Shown here: piece after piece, positions 37,596-46,615 of the stretch
How positions within the stretch are numbered: the first letter of the stretch is position 1
Layout of the letters: the number at the start of each line of letters is the position of its first letter
Assembly: GCA_035308905.1 (NCBI GenBank)
Contig: DATGFS010000059.1
Location: forward strand, 1-51,570
DNA from: a bacterium
Lineage (GTDB): Bacteria > Sysuimicrobiota > Sysuimicrobiia > Sysuimicrobiales > Segetimicrobiaceae
DNA length: 51,570 nt
Direction: 5' to 3'
The notes under the pieces: model-generated
Told to the model about the DNA's origin: nothing
The model's input: the letters and a program-made list of their open reading frames with translations, nothing else
Databases searched by the model: none
Program-made: the position numbers and the translations under genes

Positions 37596-40085
37596 CTACC
37601 GGGCGACGACGTTGACCAGCTTGCCGGGGACGACGATGACATCCTGAACGGCCTTGCCGTCGGTAAACTTGCGGACGCGCTCGCTCTCCAGCGCCACGTC
37701 CCTGAGGCGCGCCTCGTCGATGCCGGCCGGAACGCTGATGCGGTCGCGCACACGGCCGTTGACCTGCAGGACCACGGTCACGGTCTCTTCGCGGATCGCC
37801 GCGGCGTCCCACGTCGGCCAGGACTGCCGGTGCACGCTGTAGGCGCCGCCGAGCCTTGCCCACAGCTCCTCGGCGACGTGCGGTGTGAGCGGCGCGAGCA
37901 TCAGCACGAGCGTCCGCAGCGCGTCTTTCCATTCCGCGGTCGCCGGTCCGCCTTCGGCCCGCAGCTCGGCCAGCCGGTTCATGTAGGTCATCAGCGCCGC
38001 GACCGCGGTGTTGAAGCGGAACGCCTCGAGGTCGTCCGTCACGCGCTTGAGCGCCTGGTGCGTCGCGCGCCGGACCTGCCCCGCGAGGGAGGACGGGTCC
38101 GCGGCGCCGCCGTCGCCGGCAGCGCGCTCACGGCCGCCCGCCGACACCGCATCGGCGCCGGACGACGTCTCCAGCACGAGATGCCATACACGCTGCAGGA
38201 AGCGGTGCACGCCCTCGATGCCGCGGGGATTCCAGGGGCCGCCCCCGTCCCACGGTCCGATGAACATCAGGTACACCCGCACCGTGTCGGCGCCCATCGT
38301 GCCCACGTAGTCGTCGGGGTTCACGACGTTGCCGCGCGACTTGCTCATCCGGTTCCCGTCGGGCCCGAGGATGATGCCCTGGTTGAACAGCCGCAGCATC
38401 GGCTCGTCGAGGGTGGTGAGCCCGAGGTCCCGCATCGCCTTCGTGAAAAACCGCGTGTACATGAGGTGCAGCACGGCGTGCTCGATGCCGCCGGTGTACT
38501 GATCGACCGGCAGCCAGCGGCGGCCGGCCTCCGGGTCGTACGGCTGCGCGGCATCGTGCGGGCTCAAGAACCGGTACTGGTACCAGGACGAGTCGACGAA
38601 GGTGTCCATCGTGTCGATCTCGCGCTCGGCCGGTCCCCCGCATTTCGGGCACGTGGTCTTGCGAAACTTCTCGTGGTATTTGAGCGGCGACTCGCCGGTC
38701 GGCAGAAACTCCGCGTCCTCGGGAAGGCGCACCGGCAGATCCTCATAGGGCACCGGTACCGCGCCGCAGGACGGACAGTACACGATCGGGATCGGCGTGC
38801 CCCAGTAGCGCTGCCGGCTGATCAGCCAGTCGCGCAGCCGGTACGTCACCGCGGCGCGCCCGCGCCCCGCCCGGTCGAGCGCTTCCGTGACCCGCCGGCG
38901 GCCCTCCGCGCTCGACGTGCCGTCGAAGGGGCCGGAGTTCACCATCGTCCCCTCTCCGATGTAGGCCTCTGCGAGCGGCTTGCCGTCCCAGTCCGGCGGC
39001 GCGATGACGGTCGGAATCGGCAGCCGGTATTTCTTCGCGAACTCCCAGTCGCGGGTGTCGTGCGCCGGCACCGCGTGAATCGCGCCGGTGCCGTACGACA
39101 GCAGCACGTAGTCGCCGATGTAGATCGGGATCCGCGCGTTCGTCAGCGGGTGGCGCGCGTAGGCGCCGATGAACACGCCGGTCTTCTCCCGGTCCTCGGC
39201 AAGGCGCTCGATCTCGGTCTGCCGCCGCGCACGGTGCACGTAGGCCGTGACCTCCGCGCGGTGCTCCGGGGTCGTCAGCTTCTCGACAAGCGGATGCTCC
39301 GGCGCCAGCACGAGGAACGTCGCCCCGAAGAGCGTATCCGGCCGCGTCGTGAACACCGTGATCGGATCGCCCTGCTCGCTCATGTAGACGATCTCGGCGC
39401 CGTCGCTGCGGCCGATCCAGTTTCGCTGCAGCGTCTCGACGCGCTCCGGCCACTCCATCTTGCTGAAATCCAAGAGCTCGTCGGCGTAGCGCGTGATCCG
39501 GAAGAACCACTGCTCGAGGTCCTTCTTGATCACCGGCGTACCGCACCGCTCGCAGACGCGCTCGGCCCCGACGACCTGTTCGCGCGCCAGCGTCGTGTTG
39601 CAGTGCGGACACCAGTCGACCGGCGCCATCGCGCGGTAGGCGAGCCCGGCCTCGTAGAACTTCAGGAAAAACCACTGGTTCCAGACGTAGTACTCCGGAA
39701 GGCACGTGACGATCTCGCGCGACCAGTCGAACATCGCGCCCATCGAGCGCAGTTGTCCGCGCATCCGCTCGATGTTCGCGATCGTCCACTTGTAGGGGTG
39801 GATGCCGTGGCTGATCGCGGCGTTCTCGGCCGGCAGGCCGAAGGCGTCGAAGCCCATCGGGAAGAGGACGTTGTGCCCCCGCATGCGCTGGAAGCGCGCC
39901 TTGGCGTCGGACGGGGTCATCGCGTACCAGTGCCCGATGTGGAGGTCGCCGCTCGGATACGGGTACATCGTCACGAAATAGTACTTGGGCCGCGAGGCAT
40001 CGTCGCGGACGCGGTACAGCCCGTCCGCCTCCCAGCGGGCCTGCCACGTGGCTTCTATGGTTTTCGGATCGTAGGGGTCAGTCAT
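37596..40085 (-). CDS. leuS: leucyl-tRNA synthetase
   Basis: This 829-residue class I synthetase has HIGH in YPYPSGDLHIGHWYAMTPSD (about 42-61), the zinc-binding CPHCNTTL...CERCG, the CP1 editing domain with TTRPDTLFG and a T-rich pocket, a second zinc module (CPSCG...CPKCGG) and the KMSKS equivalent RMSKSRGNVV near residue 580. The C-terminal anticodon and LeuRS domains are complete. No T-box leader fits in the 80 bases between it and the upstream DUF2231-like gene. Confidence 0.97.
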   Translation of the reverse strand: MTDPYDPKTIEATWQARWEADGLYRVRDDASRPKYYFVTMYPYPSGDLHIGHWYAMTPSDAKARFQRMRGHNVLFPMGFDAFGLPAENAAISHGIHPYKWTIANIERMRGQLRSMGAMFDWSREIVTCLPEYYVWNQWFFLKFYEAGLAYRAMAPVDWCPHCNTTLAREQVVGAERVCERCGTPVIKKDLEQWFFRITRYADELLDFSKMEWPERVETLQRNWIGRSDGAEIVYMSEQGDPITVFTTRPDTLFGATFLVLAPEHPLVEKLTTPEHRAEVTAYVHRARRQTEIERLAEDREKTGVFIGAYARHPLTNARIPIYIGDYVLLSYGTGAIHAVPAHDTRDWEFAKKYRLPIPTVIAPPDWDGKPLAEAYIGEGTMVNSGPFDGTSSAEGRRRVTEALDRAGRGRAAVTYRLRDWLISRQRYWGTPIPIVYCPSCGAVPVPYEDLPVRLPEDAEFLPTGESPLKYHEKFRKTTCPKCGGPAEREIDTMDTFVDSSWYQYRFLSPHDAAQPYDPEAGRRWLPVDQYTGGIEHAVLHLMYTRFFTKAMRDLGLTTLDEPMLRLFNQGIILGPDGNRMSKSRGNVVNPDDYVGTMGADTVRVYLMFIGPWDGGGPWNPRGIEGVHRFLQRVWHLVLETSSGADAVSAGGRERAAGDGGAADPSSLAGQVRRATHQALKRVTDDLEAFRFNTAVAALMTYMNRLAELRAEGGPATAEWKDALRTLVLMLAPLTPHVAEELWARLGGAYSVHRQSWPTWDAAAIREETVTVVLQVNGRVRDRISVPAGIDEARLRDVALESERVRKFTDGKAVQDVIVVPGKLVNVVAR

Positions 40086-40166
40086 GGTCGGGCCACAGCG
40101 CCGCCGGGGCCCCGCATCATCTTACCTGAAAACCCCCCGAAGAGGTAGGGCTCCGGCGTCCGGACC

Positions 40167-40568
40167 TCACATGACGGACCGCATGTCGTGGCCGAGATAC
40201 CCCGTCAGCGCCACGGCCAGCGCTCCCACGACCGAGAGAGCGATCGCCCACGCCGGCATGTGGTTGCCCGTCCGCCACCGCCACAGAAAGAGGCCAAGAA
40301 ACAGCGCCGTCGTGCAGTACGCGACGACGCTGTGCCTCAGATGGCGCTGCTCCAGGCCGGTCCCCACGCCCTGCGCTTCGAGATTCAGGAGGTCCAGCCA
40401 GCCCATCGCGATGGCCACGAAGGCGGCGGCCAGGCCGATGCCCGTCAACCAGTACGCCGACTCGCGGAACAGCGCGCGATCGGGCCGCCGCAGATGCAGT
40501 ACGTCGAAAAACGCCGCGGTCAACCACAACGCGATCGGAAAATGTACGACGAGGGGGTGGATCAGCAC
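40167..40568 (-). CDS. DUF2231-like four-helix membrane protein
   Basis: This 133-residue protein has four predicted membrane helices (about 10-25, 40-60, 82-97 and 106-125). The opening LIHPLVVHFPIALWLTAAFFD and the histidines in RHLRHSVVAY and YLGHDMR are the DUF2231 pattern and may bind heme. It starts with GTG and lies between a small secreted protein and leuS. A redox or cytochrome-like role is inferred from the conserved histidines. Confidence 0.75.
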   Translation of the reverse strand: MLIHPLVVHFPIALWLTAAFFDVLHLRRPDRALFRESAYWLTGIGLAAAFVAIAMGWLDLLNLEAQGVGTGLEQRHLRHSVVAYCTTALFLGLFLWRWRTGNHMPAWAIALSVVGALAVALTGYLGHDMRSVM

Positions 40569-40610
40569 GCCGGCCGATCCACCCCTCGCGACGATCGCAC
40601 GCGATCCAGG

Positions 40611-41069
40611 CTACTGCCCGAGGTCGTTCGAGGCCTTGGTGAGGTATTCCGCGACGACCTTCGCCCAGGGCTGCGCCTGCGTCACGTCGGTCATGTCCCG
40701 CGCCTGCTTGCACAGACTCAGCGCGATGTTCGCGTCATCCCACGCAGCCTTTGCACCGGGCACGTTGGCCGCGACGGCCGCCTTGAGATCCGGCAGGATC
40801 CCGTGGCCCTGGCCGCTGCACGGATACCCGACCGCCTGGACGTAGTCCGCGCCGGACGGCCCCTCCAAGCAGTTGATGGTATGCTGCACATGCAGCTTGG
40901 TCGCGGAGATCGCGCCCTTCTGCGCGAGCTCCCCGGCGTGGAACGTCGCCGTCTTGAGCTGCGTCTTGATGGAGCCGACCATGTCCATCCCCATCATCGC
41001 GCCGTTCGACGGCAGTGTCACGAGAGCCACGAAACACACAACGAGCGCCGCGCTCCCCCAACCTCTCAC
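40611..41069 (-). CDS. small secreted helical protein
   Basis: A 152-residue protein is predicted from the GTG at 41069, which has an AAAGGGGGCG site upstream; an extended start at 41096 is also open. A signal peptide (about 5-25) precedes a helical domain containing HVQHTINCLEGPSG and GYPCSGQGHGILPDL (two cysteines, several histidines). That layout recalls small periplasmic metal- or heme-binding helical bundles, but I cannot name a family. It lies 42 bases upstream of the DUF2231-like gene. Confidence 0.65.
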   Translation of the reverse strand: MRGWGSAALVVCFVALVTLPSNGAMMGMDMVGSIKTQLKTATFHAGELAQKGAISATKLHVQHTINCLEGPSGADYVQAVGYPCSGQGHGILPDLKAAVAANVPGAKAAWDDANIALSLCKQARDMTDVTQAQPWAKVVAEYLTKASNDLGQ

Positions 41070-41176
41070 ATTTTCGCCCCCTTTAGGCGGTTCCAAGGTC
41101 GCCGGCCCCTTCCGGAACCGGCGCGTTCCAAGTCATCATCGGGATGAATTGTAACGGTAATATGGCGTTGGACCGG

Positions 41177-42913
41177 CTATTCCTCTTCAAAGAGGCGTTC
41201 GCCGCGGTGCAGGCGCCGCGCGATCTCGAAGGTCTGCCCCTGCGCGCGGACCGTGGGGGCGTGGGCGGCGAGATAGCGGACGGCGGCGACGAGCACGTGC
41301 GTCCCCGCCTTCGTCCCCCGCCGGCCGGCGTACTGGCGGAAGGCGGCCTCCAGCATCTGTATAGTATGGAAGTTTCTGTCTTCCCGGACGAGCAGGCGGC
41401 CGAGGGCGGCGAGCAGCGGGGCCACGTCACCCGGACGGCCGAGGAACGCCGTCACAAGGCGCGCGGCCGGCGTGACCTGCTGCTGGCGGTCGAGCGTGGC
41501 GGCAAGCTCGCCGAGCATGTCGGGCCCGGCCTCGGGATCGGGGTCGGGAAGCCGCGCCGGAGGCACGTTCAGAAACCGGTCCAGATAGACGCTCATCGCC
41601 GCGTCGAAGACCCCGCGGAGCAGCAGCGCCGATCCACTGCGCCGGAGCCCCTGCTGCACCGCGTTCGCGAACGTGAAGGTGTGCAGGGCGGTGTCCCAGT
41701 CCCCGAATTCGTTGGACTGCGGAAAGCGCGCGATGCGCAGCGCGGCGGCGTACGTGACCGCGCCGGCCACGTCGGCGGGCGCGGCGCCCCGCCGCAGCGC
41801 CTCGAGCAGCGCGTCCGCGATCGCCTGAGGGTTCTCGCCGAGCAGCACGGGCACGAGTGGGCCGGGGTCGAGCGCGCGGCCGCGCCCGCGCCCCGTCTCG
41901 AGCGCCTCCGGCAGTGAGCGGGCCGCCGCCTCGACGATCGCGACAAGATCGACGGGGTGACGCCACTCGTTCGACTCCTCCATCCGGTCGGCCGTCGCGT
42001 ACGCCGTCGCGAGGCTCGCAAGCGCCGCTTCGGCGTGCGTCCAACCCGCGATGTCGAGCGCTTCGAACGCCTTGTTCGTGAAATCGAGCACGTGGCCGAT
42101 CTCGATGAACCGATGGTCCGTCGCCGCGGCGAACAGCATGCCGGCGAGGGAGGCGGCGTCCGCTCCGGCGCGCACGGCGGAGACGATGCAGCGCTCCGCG
42201 CCCTCGGCGTCGCGCACGTCGACGAAACGCCGGAACCACTCGGTGAGCCGGCCGATGTCCGCCGCGGCGTCGGGGAGCGGCGCCAGCACAAACCGGGGCG
42301 CAGCGCCGCCGGTGTCGCGCGCGACCGCGCTCAGGCCTTGATAGAGTGCCCACGGCCGGTCCGCCTCGTCCAGGTACGGCACCAAATTCGCGTAGCACGT
42401 CAGCATCGTCAGGCCCTGCCCCCAGCCCGCGGCCCGGTACCGGGTCCCGAACTCGAGTCCGATCCGCACCGCCTCGACGGCGCCAGCGCCGTCGGCGCCG
42501 AGCACCAGCGCGGCCTTGGCGATCACGAGCGGGATATCGCGCTCGAGTCCGTCGCGAAGCCGCCGGCGGTGGTGCGCGCGCGGATCGCCGCGCGGCGCGA
42601 GGTCCACGTAGACGTCGCCGTCGCGCACGTCGACCGGGTATGCCCGGACGTCGTCGGCGAACTGGTCGAACGTGCCGCCGCCGGCGAGGTCGAAGCGCGC
42701 GTGGTGCCAGTGACAGGTGAGGATCCCGTCGGCGACGCTGCCGCGGTCGAGCGGGAACCCCATGTGGGGACAGCGGTTATCCACCGCGTAGAGGCGTCCG
42801 TCCGACACGAACAGCGCGACCGCATGGCCGTCCACGTGCACGGCGAGACGGCCCGCCTGGTGCACCTCGGCGGCCCGCGCCGCCCGCATCCACCGTGGTC
42901 CCGACGTTTCCAT
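41177..42913 (-). CDS. Rieske [2Fe-2S] domain fused to a large helical domain
   Basis: This is a 578-residue protein. Residues 5-105 form a Rieske domain with the cluster ligands in CPHMG (C48, H50) and CHWHH (C67, H70), followed by the usual beta strands; the two Cys and two His are all in place. Residues 110-578 are a long alpha-rich domain, with phrases such as GMLFAAATDHRFIEIGHVLDF and ESNEWRHPVDLVAI; it is His/Asp-rich and has no oxygenase iron facial triad I can see. It follows the MFS gene by 20 bases. The function of the large domain is unknown to me. Confidence 0.8.
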   Translation of the reverse strand: METSGPRWMRAARAAEVHQAGRLAVHVDGHAVALFVSDGRLYAVDNRCPHMGFPLDRGSVADGILTCHWHHARFDLAGGGTFDQFADDVRAYPVDVRDGDVYVDLAPRGDPRAHHRRRLRDGLERDIPLVIAKAALVLGADGAGAVEAVRIGLEFGTRYRAAGWGQGLTMLTCYANLVPYLDEADRPWALYQGLSAVARDTGGAAPRFVLAPLPDAAADIGRLTEWFRRFVDVRDAEGAERCIVSAVRAGADAASLAGMLFAAATDHRFIEIGHVLDFTNKAFEALDIAGWTHAEAALASLATAYATADRMEESNEWRHPVDLVAIVEAAARSLPEALETGRGRGRALDPGPLVPVLLGENPQAIADALLEALRRGAAPADVAGAVTYAAALRIARFPQSNEFGDWDTALHTFTFANAVQQGLRRSGSALLLRGVFDAAMSVYLDRFLNVPPARLPDPDPEAGPDMLGELAATLDRQQQVTPAARLVTAFLGRPGDVAPLLAALGRLLVREDRNFHTIQMLEAAFRQYAGRRGTKAGTHVLVAAVRYLAAHAPTVRAQGQTFEIARRLHRGERLFEEE

Positions 42914-42933
42914 CTCGTCCCTCCCCGCGCCGA

Positions 42934-44148
42934 TTAGTCCGACTCGCCGTATTCGACCGCGGGCTCCTCGATCGCCGGGGCGAGGCCCCGCGTGGAGAGT
43001 GCCGCGACGGCCAGCACCGCTCCGGCCGCCACAAACACCGGCCGAATGGTTGCCGCCGCCGCGAACAGCCCGCCGGCGATCGGCCCCACGAGGTTGCCGA
43101 TCATGATCGCGCTGCTCGTGAGCCCCATGATCCCGCCGAGCCGCTCAGGCGGCGTACGCCGTGCCACGATCGCGTAGAGCGGCGGCATGAGGCCGCCGAC
43201 CGCCAACCCGAGCGCCGCGCGGAGAATGAACAGCGCGACGGGCCCCCGCACCGCGGCCTGCGCGATGTAGGTCACGCACGCACCCCACAGCACCATCGTG
43301 AGGACGCGCCCCTCGCCGAGGCGGTCGGACACTCTGCCCCACATCGCCGCGCCGAGCATCGACGCGAACCCCGTCACAGAAAAGAGTACCCCGGCGACGG
43401 TGGCGACCCGCGGCGCGGGCACGCCGAGCGTCTGCACGAACACGGGAAAGATCGGCTCGACGGCCATCACCGCGAGATTGCTGGTGCAGAGAAGCAGGCC
43501 GACCGTCCGCAGTACCGGCGAGCCGAAAAAATAGGCGAGGTTGTCGCGAACGCCGGGTCCGCCCTCGCGGGCGCGCCCGCCCGTCGATTCGCGCGTCGCG
43601 ACCAGGACGACCGCGGCGCCGGCCCAGCATGAGAGCCCGGTAAACACGAACACCCACCGGTAGCCGATTTCGTCGGCGAGCGCGCCGCCGATCAGCGGGC
43701 CGATGATGCCGCCCGCCGTCAGCGAGCTTTGGAGGATGCCCATCGCCGTCCCGAGCCGGTCGCGAGGAATCGACGACGAGACGAGCGCATTGGTCGCGGC
43801 GACAAACCCGCTCACGGCGCCCTGGACCATGCGCAGGGCCAGCAACTGCCACACCGCGCCGACGGTCGCGGCCAGCATGTTCGTCAGGCCGATGCCCGCG
43901 AGCGCGCGCAGCACCATGATCTTGCGGCCGTAGCGGTCCCCGAGCACGCCCCACAGCGGCGCGATGAGCGTCTGCGCCAGGAACGGCGCCGCGAACAGAA
44001 TTCCGCTCAACCGTTCGACGTCGTCGAGGCGGTGCACGCCGAGCGTGCCGATGTAGAGCGGCATGAACGGCACCACGAGGGTGAGACCGACCATCGTGAT
44101 GAACTGGGCGGCCCACAGCGCGTACAGATTTTTTTGCCACTGCGCCAT
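42934..44148 (-). CDS. MFS transporter (multidrug efflux type)
   Basis: This 404-residue protein has 12 hydrophobic segments and the MFS motif A GVLGDRYGRKIMVLRALAG (about 68-86), with a second copy in GRVSDRLGEGRV. Motif C-like GGIIGPLIGGALAD (about 145-158) suggests a drug-antiporter subfamily (DHA1). The ATG at 44148 follows GAGGCGA and fits the first helix; the longer frame upstream lacks support. It is divergent from the rraA-like gene and co-transcribed with the Rieske fusion gene. Confidence 0.9.
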   Translation of the reverse strand: MAQWQKNLYALWAAQFITMVGLTLVVPFMPLYIGTLGVHRLDDVERLSGILFAAPFLAQTLIAPLWGVLGDRYGRKIMVLRALAGIGLTNMLAATVGAVWQLLALRMVQGAVSGFVAATNALVSSSIPRDRLGTAMGILQSSLTAGGIIGPLIGGALADEIGYRWVFVFTGLSCWAGAAVVLVATRESTGGRAREGGPGVRDNLAYFFGSPVLRTVGLLLCTSNLAVMAVEPIFPVFVQTLGVPAPRVATVAGVLFSVTGFASMLGAAMWGRVSDRLGEGRVLTMVLWGACVTYIAQAAVRGPVALFILRAALGLAVGGLMPPLYAIVARRTPPERLGGIMGLTSSAIMIGNLVGPIAGGLFAAAATIRPVFVAAGAVLAVAALSTRGLAPAIEEPAVEYGESD

Positions 44149-44271
44149 CGTGTTCGCCTCTACACCGCGCGCGCCGCGGCCTGTAATGACACGGCCGCCC
44201 GGCGGGAAGGTCTCGACCTCCGGCCGCAAGAATCTGTGCGGGCACCCACCACGCACGGCACGGAGGCCTGG

Positions 44272-44961
44272 ATGCCCCAACCGCTCGGACCCGACGCGCT
44301 AGCGAAACTTCGCACGTACACGACCCCAACGCTTTCCAACGCGATCGAGACGTTCAACGTCCGGCCGAAGAACGCCGGGTTTACGACGGGACGGGTGCGC
44401 TGTCTCTTTCCCGACCTCGGGCCCATGGTTGGATACGCCGTCACCGCGACCTGCCGTGCCGGGACGGCCCCGCCCCCCGACGCCACCGCGCGCCGGGCGG
44501 CGTTGTGGCGGGCGATCGAGACGGTGCCGGCGCCGCGGGTCGTCGTGATCCAAGACCTGGATGATCCGCCGGGTATCGGCGCGTTTTGGGGCGAGGTGCA
44601 AAGTACGATCCATCATGCGCTGGGTTGTGTGGGTACGGTCACGAACGGCGGCGTCCGCGATCTCGACGAGGTGCGCGCGCTCGGCTTTCACTTTTTCGCC
44701 GGAAGCGTCGTGGTCTCCCGCGCCTACGTGCACCTGGTCGGCGTCGGCGATCCGGTCGAGGTCGACGGCCTGCCGGTGCGGCCCGGCGATCTGCTGCACG
44801 CGGATCAGCACGGCGTCGTGTCGATTCCCCACGAGATCGCCGGGCGGCTCGACGACGCCGTCGAGCGGGTGAACCGGTCGGAGCAGGAGATCCTGGCGTA
44901 CTGCCGCCGACCCGACTTCACCCGGGAAGGCCTCGAAGCGATCTACCTGAAGCGGAGATAG
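44272..44961 (+). CDS. RraA-family protein (aldolase / decarboxylase-like)
   Basis: This 229-residue protein has the RraA/HMG-aldolase fold: TPTLSNAIETF at the N-terminus, GYAVTATCRAG, VVVIQDLDDPPGIGAFWGEV and GTVTNGGVRDLDEVRALGFH (GGxRD is the active-site or ligand-binding motif). The ATG has GGAGG five bases ahead. Members include 4-hydroxy-4-methyl-2-oxoglutarate aldolases, oxaloacetate decarboxylases and the RNase E inhibitor RraA. The gene is 4 bases upstream of a ThDP decarboxylase-like gene, which favours a metabolic enzyme acting on 2-oxo acids. Confidence 0.85.
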   Translation: MPQPLGPDALAKLRTYTTPTLSNAIETFNVRPKNAGFTTGRVRCLFPDLGPMVGYAVTATCRAGTAPPPDATARRAALWRAIETVPAPRVVVIQDLDDPPGIGAFWGEVQSTIHHALGCVGTVTNGGVRDLDEVRALGFHFFAGSVVVSRAYVHLVGVGDPVEVDGLPVRPGDLLHADQHGVVSIPHEIAGRLDDAVERVNRSEQEILAYCRRPDFTREGLEAIYLKRR

Positions 44962-44965
44962 CGGC

Positions 44966-46615
44966 ATGCTCGCCAAGGTCGCGATGTTCGAGATGCTGCG
45001 CGCGCGCGGGGTCCGCCACGTCTTCGGCAATCCCGGCACGACCGAGCTCAACTTCATGGAGATGTTCGCGGACTATCCCGACATCCAGTACGTGCTGGCG
45101 CTGCAGGACGCGATTCCGGTCGGGATGGCGTACGGCTATGCGCAGGCGACCGGCCGGCCCGCCTTCGTGAACTTACATATCACCCCCGGGCTCGCCAACG
45201 GACTCGGCAACATCTTCAACGCCTATCGCGCGAAGGTGCCGCTCGTCGTCACCGCGGGCCAGGTGGACACCCGGATGATCCTGCAAGAGCCGGCGCTGTG
45301 GAGCGATCTCGCGCGGCTGGCGTCCCCCTACACCAAATGGTCGTATGAGGCGCGCGCGCCCGAGGACGTGCCGCCCGCGCTGGCGCGCGCGTTCAAGACG
45401 GCGGCCGCGGCGCCGGCCGGCCCCGTGTTTCTCGGGCTGCCGATGAACTGCCTCGACGGCGAAGTCCCCGGCCCCGCGCCGTGGTTCGACGTCGATGCGG
45501 AGACCCGGCCGGCGCCCGCCGTGATCGACCGGATCGCCGCCGCGCTCGCAGACGCGCGCGATCCCGTGCTGCTCGTTGGGGGCGGCGCGGCGACGCCGCG
45601 GGCCCGCGAGGCGCTGGTCCGGATCGCGGAAGCGACCGGCGCGCGCGTGTACGGCGAGCGCCTTCCCACCCGGTCCGCGTTCCCGACCGACCACCCGCAG
45701 TACCTCGGCATGGCCGGCTTGGCCCTGCCGGAGCTTCAGGCCGAGCTCGGCGGCGCGGACGTGGTGGTGCTCGCGGGCGCGCGGAAGTTCGCGGGCCTCT
45801 TGTACACGCCGCCGGTCAATCTCGCGGCGCGGACGACCGTCGTGCACATCGACCCCGACCCCTGGGAGATCGGCAAGAACATCGTCCCCACGATCGGCGC
45901 CGTCGGGGATGTGAGCGCCACCCTCTCGGAGATCGCGGACCGCCTCGCCGAGCGCCTCGGCGGGGCGCCGCCGCGGGCCGCCGAGCAGCGCCGCGCGGCG
46001 GTCGCCAAGGAGCGCGCGCAGCGGGAGGAACGCTGGCGCCAGGCCGCGGCGCTTCCGAGGCCGGGCGAGCGGATGTCGGCGGCCTGCGCTTACCGGATTC
46101 TCGGCGAGGCGATGGACGACCGGACGACCATCGTCGATGAGGCGGTGACGGCCGCGCGGATCGCGGACCGCTATCTGCCGCTGCGGACCGAGCAATCGTA
46201 TCTCGGCATCGCCGCGGGCTCGCTCGGGCTCGGCCTCCCCGCCGCGCTCGGAGCGCAGATGGCGTGGCCCGACCGCCGGGTGATTTGCACGATCGGCGAC
46301 GGATCGCTGATGTACACGGTCCAGGCGCTGTGGACCGCGGCGCGGTACCACATCCCGGTAACCGTGTTGGTCGTCGACAACCGGGCCTACGAGGTGCTCA
46401 AGTCCGGGATGAGATCGTACAAGGGCGGGAACGTGCGGCCGGACCGTCTCGTGGGAATGGATCTCGATCAGCCGCCGATCGACATTCCCGCGGTGTCCCG
46501 CGGCTTCGGGGTGGCGGCGCAGGTCGTGAACGACCCGGCCGAGCTGCGCGCGGCGCTCGCGGAGCGCTCGCCCGAGCCGCGCCTCATCGACGTGATGGTG
46601 CGCGAGGGGATCTAG
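44966..46615 (+). CDS. ThDP-dependent enzyme, benzoylformate decarboxylase-like
   Basis: This 549-residue, three-domain ThDP enzyme begins VFGNPGTTELNF and continues LALQDAIPVGMAYGYAQATG and PAFVNLH, matching benzoylformate decarboxylase (VFGNPGSNEL, LALQEACVVG, FINLH). It shares the VKWSYE region and has the ThDP motif IGDGSLMYTVQALWTA...DNRAYE near residue 440. The glutamate that normally activates the cofactor is Asp48 here, and the Ser of NPGS is Thr. A decarboxylase, ligase or oxidase of 2-oxo acids is likely; the substrate is uncertain. It is co-transcribed with the RraA-like gene. Confidence 0.85.
   Translation: MLAKVAMFEMLRARGVRHVFGNPGTTELNFMEMFADYPDIQYVLALQDAIPVGMAYGYAQATGRPAFVNLHITPGLANGLGNIFNAYRAKVPLVVTAGQVDTRMILQEPALWSDLARLASPYTKWSYEARAPEDVPPALARAFKTAAAAPAGPVFLGLPMNCLDGEVPGPAPWFDVDAETRPAPAVIDRIAAALADARDPVLLVGGGAATPRAREALVRIAEATGARVYGERLPTRSAFPTDHPQYLGMAGLALPELQAELGGADVVVLAGARKFAGLLYTPPVNLAARTTVVHIDPDPWEIGKNIVPTIGAVGDVSATLSEIADRLAERLGGAPPRAAEQRRAAVAKERAQREERWRQAAALPRPGERMSAACAYRILGEAMDDRTTIVDEAVTAARIADRYLPLRTEQSYLGIAAGSLGLGLPAALGAQMAWPDRRVICTIGDGSLMYTVQALWTAARYHIPVTVLVVDNRAYEVLKSGMRSYKGGNVRPDRLVGMDLDQPPIDIPAVSRGFGVAAQVVNDPAELRAALAERSPEPRLIDVMVREGI

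Noticed and set aside
37524-40148. Plus-strand open frame of 874 codons opposite leuS
   Set aside because: leuS on the minus strand has complete HIGH and KMSKS-type motifs. The plus frame is a compositional shadow.
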